Shown here in pieces: positions 59,456 to 64,000 of a DNA stretch of 64,000 nt; within the stretch, counting starts at the first letter, position 1; every line of letters starts with the position of its first letter. Position numbers and translations under genes: made by a program. Source of the DNA: Lateolabrax maculatus (Eukaryota > Chordata > Actinopteri > Acropomatiformes > Lateolabracidae). The notes under the pieces were generated by a model. That model saw only the letters and a list, made by a program, of their open reading frames with translations, had not been told where the DNA came from and made no database searches. The stretch spans positions 1,731,001 through 1,795,000 of the forward strand of contig CM062201.1 in NCBI GenBank assembly GCA_031216445.1, read 5' to 3'.

Positions 59456-59924
59456 TGTTGTATCTTCTGTAGCGATGATGTGATGATGATGAAGAAATCT
59501 CCGCTGACACCGACTTAATTGTATAAAAAGGTTTATTACAAAAAGTACAGCATCAAAACAAGCACCAAAGATGTGAGAGGATCCGAAGCCAATGTGAATC
59601 TCCCCCGTTTTCCACTCAAACTACACCTTTTAAAGCCTCATGGTATAGCTAATGTGTGGTGACAAGATAGGCTCAGAGCCAACCTCATAACCATACATGG
59701 CTATTTTACAGAAAGGGAAGGTGGAACCTATAGTTCATGTTGAAACTGATCTCATCTCTTTGGAACTTTAGGAAAACGACCCCCAAGGGACATCCATCCA
59801 GGATGGCGCCAGACCTTTGACATAGGCCTACCTAAACATTAGACACACATGTACCTAAACATTGGATCCACACAAGTATCTAAACATTGGACACACATGG
59901 GAGAGACATCTCTCAGCTCAGACA
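59456..59924 (-). repeat. ERV 5' LTR
   Basis: Same sequence as 36291-36763 apart from two small indels. TATA-like TTTAAAA at 59628-59634 and AATAAA at 59532-59537 on the minus strand. Confidence 0.85.
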
Positions 59925-60065
59925 CCTCACTAACCTAAGAATCTGACTCGGTCTTCTTACGGTCCAAACATTTCAGATTACAGAGTAAATTTTGCTTGCC
60001 TCTTCCTAGCCTTAGAATCGGACTCGCTCTTCTTAAGGTTAAACATTTCAGATTACAAAGAAAGG
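59925..60065. repeat. Diverged direct duplication of about 70 bp
   Basis: GAATCTGACTCGGTCTTCTTA then AACATTTCAGATTACAGAG repeats as GAATCGGACTCGCTCTTCTTA then AACATTTCAGATTACAAAG about 75 bp later. Confidence 0.75.
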
Positions 60066-60251
60066 AAATTCGTGGAAATGGCCAATTGGAATAGATCATT
60101 GGATCGGACCGAGTGTTTCAGGGAAACACGGCTATCTACTGAGAGATAGAAGAAGGTCACAGTGTTTGGAACACTGCCAGTGTTGGGAACACTGAGGTAA
60201 TAGTCCAGAGAGACTTGTAAGAAAGAGGCCTACGCAGGATCGGTAGTTTGG

Positions 60252-60455
60252 GGTAATTTGCTTTTGGGATTAATTAATTCTGTAGGGATCTGATTTTTTC
60301 TCCGTACACTTAAAGGAATGGATTGTATCTTCTGAGTAGTATTATGATGAAGGGGAATAATTTGCTTTTGGGTTTAGTTCATTCTGTAGGGATCTGATTT
60401 TTTCTCCGTACATTAAGGAATGGATTGTATCTTTTAAGTAGTATTATAATGGATG
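60252..60455. repeat. ~100 bp tandem duplication
   Basis: Two adjacent copies share AATTTGCTTTTGGG, TTCTGTAGGGATCTGATTTT, TCTCCGTACA and GGAATGGATTGTATCTT. They lie in the presumed leader of the plus-strand ERV. Confidence 0.85.
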
Positions 60456-60529
60456 TGAATTGTTGGCAAAAGTAAGAGAATGAAAGTTTTAGAAGGGATT
60501 TTACAGAAAGACAATGGGAAGTTATTTTA

Positions 60530-61640
60530 GTGGAAGGTCAGAGAAAGAGTTTACCGGTCCTGCAAAAGTACATGTACGATAGTTATGGTACCAATAGTGT
60601 TAAATTTGTTGCAACATTGATTAGAATAACTGCAGATGATGGTCTTCTCAAATTTCCCCAGAATGGGACTTTTGACCGGACTAGATTAGAAAATTTTAAT
60701 GATAAATCGAGCTCGCACATAGATATAAACCAACACTTCTACTTCCTTAAGACAGTGGAAGGATGAAAGTAGTCGCCGTAATGCAGAATCTTAAATAATT
60801 TTGCTTACAGATCAAAATAAAAAGTTAGTAGACCAACTGGAATACGAAAACAAAAACAAAAACACAACGCAGACAAAAAAAAAAATTAATTTGAGTAACC
60901 AGTTGGCCTACAGAACCACTAAAACAAATGAAAACGATCACATCCAAAACTTTTATCCTGGGAAAGAGATAAAAGAATATAGTTTAAAGTAAAGTGTGAA
61001 ATTCATGAAGATGAAGAAGGGTGGACTCCAAACCTTGGAGTCACAGAGAGCTAAAGGCAATAGTGGGAGATTTTCCCAAGGATGTCAGGAAATATGCCAA
61101 ATCCCATCCCAAATGCCTGACATAATGCAATTTTTTTTAAAAAAACTAACTTTGCCATCCGATTCGAAAGTTAACAAAGTTACTGATGTCTGTGCAATTG
61201 CCTACAATCCCATAGACTCCAAAATCACACCAGATAAAGCACAGACAATTTACAGTGTCATAGCTTTATCAATTTAACAGGAGTTAATATAACAGATTAA
61301 CTTAACTCCTCTCAAAAAGAAATTTAAGGAAAAGAGCAATCGACAGTTGGATGGACAGGAAAACCAATAACTGAACTGGTAAAGATAACTCAGCACAATT
61401 GGGGTAACACAGAACAAAGGGAATACAAAATGCATGAAATGTTAATTCTTGTTCAAGTGTCTCACTATACAGGCGTAGCACCCAGAGGAGATCGCAGTGG
61501 CAGAGGAACCTTGAAAAGTGAGAACTGAGGCCAAGGACGTGAGAAATATGTCACCTTTTCTCAAACAATGACCAAGGGAACTGCTTCTATTGTGGTGAGC
61601 CAAATCATTGGGTAAGAAACTGACCATATAGAAGCATCCC
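60530..61640 (+). pseudogene. ERV2 gag remnant with damaged zinc knuckle
   Basis: Open pieces at 60530-60766, 60801-60992 and 60996-61277 encode charged and helical sequence that fits gag but shows no firm domain match. At 61582-61620 a CCHC knuckle reads CFYCGEPNHWVRN; the codon for the final Cys is TGA (61621-61623), so a single change both removes a zinc ligand and stops translation. Frames are broken between every piece. Confidence 0.55.
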
Positions 61641-61784
61641 AATCTACCCTGCCTGCGGCACCTCCAGTGAGTAGACAAATGGAAGACCAACAAACCCCAG
61701 AGCCCTACTAATAGAGCTGTACCAAATTGAAACAAAAGGAAATGTGACCCAAGCTTTCTTTTTTTAAATTTTAAATTAAGAACC

Positions 61785-62337
61785 TTATTTAATTGTAGAT
61801 GTTAATGGAAAATCAACATCATTTCTGGTTCTCTTTCAACTCTTAAAGCAACAAAATCCATACATTTCAAAACAGCCAAAGAAACAGCAAGGGCTGTGGG
61901 GGTTGGAGGCATTCCTATGAGTCTACCTGTATCTGAGCCTACTGTAGTATCCATAGGTACTTTTACTGAGAGCATGTCATGTTTTACAACTTCACACTCC
62001 TTTCTTCTTTCAGACACCACACCCATGAAGCTATTAAGGCGAGATTTGTTAGGTTAACTAAACTGCACCATCTATTCCACACCAGATGGCATCTTTTTAC
62101 AGAATAAAAGATAACGCAACAGCTGTACTAACAGCTCTGATAGACCAAAGTCAAACTATGAGTGAAGGAAAAGTGAAATTATATGATAGAATTGTGTCCA
62201 GTGTGACCTTGTCAGTATGGGCCTCCTCCTCTAATGATGTTTGTTTGATCAGAACTGTTAAGCCAGTACAGATATTACTAAAACATAACACCTTCCTGCC
62301 AAGGATTTCACAGTATCCTCTTTATCAAGAGTACTGA
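61785..62337 (+). pseudogene. ERV2 protease-to-RT remnant
   Basis: LIVDVNGKSTSFLV at about 61793-61834 resembles the entry to a retroviral protease, but the Asp-Thr-Gly active site that should follow is not there. A later frame at 62086-62337 ends HNTFLPRISQYPLYQEY, like the segment just before RT fingers. RT proper is deleted. Confidence 0.4.
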
Positions 62338-62424
62338 CACTCACTGCTCCACACATTACAGATGTTCCATTCCTAACCCTGCTACTCTATCACCTACAGA
62401 AGATGATGGTGATCCCCCATAACT

Positions 62425-62960
62425 GTGGATGTTGTTTCATGTTCATCTAAACCTAGTCCAGATCTTTTAGAAATTAATTTCTCTAACTCTGAACTTCTTT
62501 TCTACACTGATGGCTCTGCTTATAGAGAAAATGGTGTGCCGTACGCAGGGTATGCAATTTGTCATAACTTTTCTATTATTGAAAGTGCCGCCCTGCCACC
62601 CTCAAGCTCCGCCCAAGTATCTGAGTTGTATGCCCTGATGAGAGCCTGTCACCAAGTGAAAGGTAAAACTTACCATTATCACAGACTCCAGATACACTTT
62701 TGGATGTTTGTATGCCTTTAGTATACAGTGGGCAAACTGAGGATTCATTACATCCTCAGGGACATCTGTTAAACAGGGGAAACTGATTGGAAAACCGCTA
62801 GATGCATGTTAACTACCTTCATCTATTGCCGTTTTAATGTGAAGCCCACACCAAATCTAAAGATCCGGTTTTACAAATCTAAAGATCCAGTTTTACAAAG
62901 CAATGCTTTAGCCGACCATGCCGCCAAAGCAGCTGCCAAAATTGGTATTCCTGTCCATGT
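62425..62960 (+). pseudogene. ERV2 RNase H, interrupted
   Basis: Degrades RNA in RNA/DNA hybrids during reverse transcription. LLFYTDGSAYRENGVPYAGY (first catalytic Asp) and AQVSELYALMRACHQVKG (catalytic Glu) lie in 62425-62721, and NALADHAAKAAAK (C-terminal Asp region) in 62806-63162. A shift near 62670-62700 removes the third acidic block, and a 22-bp tandem duplication at 62853-62896 adds more damage. Confidence 0.75.
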
Positions 62961-63169
62961 AAAGCTCTGTCTTGCCATACCTGCTAACAACCTTGCTTCT
63001 CCTAATGATGTGGGTCTCTTACAGGAGACCACTGATGTGAGAGAGCATAGTTTGTGGCTTTCCCATGGATGTAAATATGTAAACAATTTGTGGGTCCACA
63101 ATGACGGCCGCGTTGTGGGCTCCCGTGTCTCTGTACCCACGGCTAACACGCAAGTCACATGACTTGTCA

Positions 63170-64000
63170 CGTGTGAGCAAAGGGGGGATGTGTCAGATAG
63201 TGTTGGAAGACTGGTTTGCTCCGGGATTTACATCCTATGCACAAAATGAAAAACAGTACAGACAATAATGTCGACACATCCTTCCCCTCGGGTATTTTTT
63301 TTTTTTTGAAGCTTTTGAAATTGATTTTATTCATATGCAAAAATGTGATGGATATGAAAATATCCTTGTATGAATGGACATGTTCTCAAACTGGCCTGAA
63401 GCATGGCCATGTAAGAAGGCGGACTCTACGTCCATTCCAAATGCCTGTTAAAAGACATTGCGCCAAAATTTGGTACTCCTCAGACCATCAATTCAGACAG
63501 AGGTACCCATTTCACTGGACAAATAATGACTGAACTCTGTAAATCACTAGGGATTAAACAAAGGCTACATTGTCCATATCATCCACAGTCTTCAGGGCTA
63601 GTTGAAAGACAAAAGGGGGTCTTGAAAAACAAACTAGCCAAACTGTGTGCTGAAACAGGCCTGAGATGGACAATGCTGCTGCCTCTAGCCCTAATGTCAA
63701 TGAGGTCCACACCCATCAGGAAACACAAACTCACACCTCATGAAATTATCACTGGTAGACCAATGACTATACCAAGTTATTCGGTATTATGCACGAAAAA
63801 GATGGATCTCCATGCTATGGATGAGTCCATCAGATCATTTTGTTCTGCTCTAACCTTTGCTGTTCAGTCAATCCACGGACAAGTGAAAGCTGTCCAATCT
63901 TTTCCTAGTGACAAACCCTGCCATAACATCCAACCAGGAGATTGGGTTTGCGTCAGAGAGTTCGGGCGGAAAAACCCCCTGAAACCCCGCTGGTCCAAAC
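63170..64000 (+). pseudogene. ERV2 integrase, broken, runs off window
   Basis: A zinc-domain-like stretch near 63165-63240 is followed by a T run (63296-63307) and the first catalytic Asp codon at 63323-63325 (EIDFIHM). TGA interrupts at 63371-63373, and a frameshift near 63449-63460 follows. From 63460 the frame is open to the window edge for 180 codons with INSDRGTHFTG (second Asp) and HPQSSGLVERQKG (Glu), then helical sequence and IQPGDWVCVREFG, the start of the C-terminal SH3-like domain. The intact late half suggests damage concentrated at the front. Confidence 0.8.

Larger units (their letters stand above)
36291..59924 (-). mobile_element. Endogenous retrovirus carrying a 16.4 kb tandem array
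   Basis: Two LTRs in the same orientation (36291-36763 and 59456-59924) differ only by a five-base and a one-base indel as far as I can see. Read on the minus strand the order is 5' LTR, primer-binding candidate, long leader, gag, pol pieces, array, env-like remnant, polypurine tract, 3' LTR. The coding region lacks capsid, nucleocapsid, protease and part of RNase H. Flanks read CCTAA before the low-coordinate LTR and CCTCA after the other, close to but not a perfect target duplication. Near-identical LTRs imply recent insertion or gene conversion. Motifs point to a class I / epsilon-like fish retrovirus; this is inference. Confidence 0.8.
60456..64000 (+). mobile_element. Second endogenous retrovirus, plus strand, partial
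   Basis: Gag-, zinc-knuckle-, RNase H- and integrase-like pieces occur in retroviral order on the plus strand and continue past the window. RT and most of the protease are missing, and the neighbouring minus-strand ERV ends only about 500 bp away. No LTR was recognised. Its integrase resembles that of the minus-strand ERV in layout but is clearly a different sequence. Confidence 0.7.

Noticed and set aside
36286..59929. CCTAA/CCTCA as a proven target-site duplication
   Set aside because: One of five bases differs and five bases match easily by chance, so it is left as a possibility only.
1..64000. tRNA, rRNA or snRNA genes
   Set aside because: I saw no convincing A/B-box pairs, cloverleaf or conserved RNA motifs by eye; a tRNAscan-type run was not possible.

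Overview
This is a vertebrate, almost certainly teleost, nuclear window. The LINE, LTR and Tc1-type repeats are fish-like, simple repeats are abundant and a splice-type exon is visible. There is no operon structure and no intact host gene. Most of the sequence is transposable elements in various stages of decay, plus one large recent tandem array.

Layout. 1-707 (minus) is the end of an unrecognised coiled-coil-like coding region running off the window. 455-7712 is a TC-rich polypyrimidine minisatellite split by a 5.6 kb Tx1/L1-type LINE (1300-6927), which looks like a member of the group that targets TC microsatellites. 7713-10890 is a 5'-truncated L2-clade LINE; three more pieces of the same family lie at 13872-14430, 26090-27702 and 30602-30908. 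10891-17200 holds fragments: antisense L1 ORF1, retroviral pol, a LINE reverse transcriptase piece and a second L2-type LINE with an ATT tail. 17975-18198 holds the best host-gene candidate, a short signal-peptide exon followed by GTAAGT. 18200-25500 is mostly non-coding, with LINE scraps, a Tc1-like inverted repeat, an uncharacterised transposon-like two-ORF unit on the minus strand (22589-24540) and a 45-bp minisatellite. 27703-29262 is the 3' third of a chromodomain-bearing Ty3/gypsy element with its LTR. 29270-36290 is mostly non-coding with several teleost interspersed repeats.

The outstanding structure is 36291-59924. Two almost identical 0.47 kb LTRs in the same orientation bound a minus-strand endogenous retrovirus. 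It keeps gag, reverse transcriptase and integrase pieces, but where env and the end of pol should lie it carries a 16.4 kb head-to-tail array (37524-53921) of eleven units of about 1.39 kb. Each unit carries three similarly oriented matches to the vertebrate CTCF core motif, about 33 in all with one mutated, and ends in zero to five copies of a hairpin-bearing tail of about 55 bp. The unit termini have partial rolling-circle (Helitron-like) features.

Downstream, 60460-64000 is a second, plus-strand, broken retrovirus with gag, zinc-knuckle, RNase H and integrase remnants; it continues past the window edge. No RNA genes or CRISPR arrays were seen. All family names come from motif recognition by eye; no search was run.
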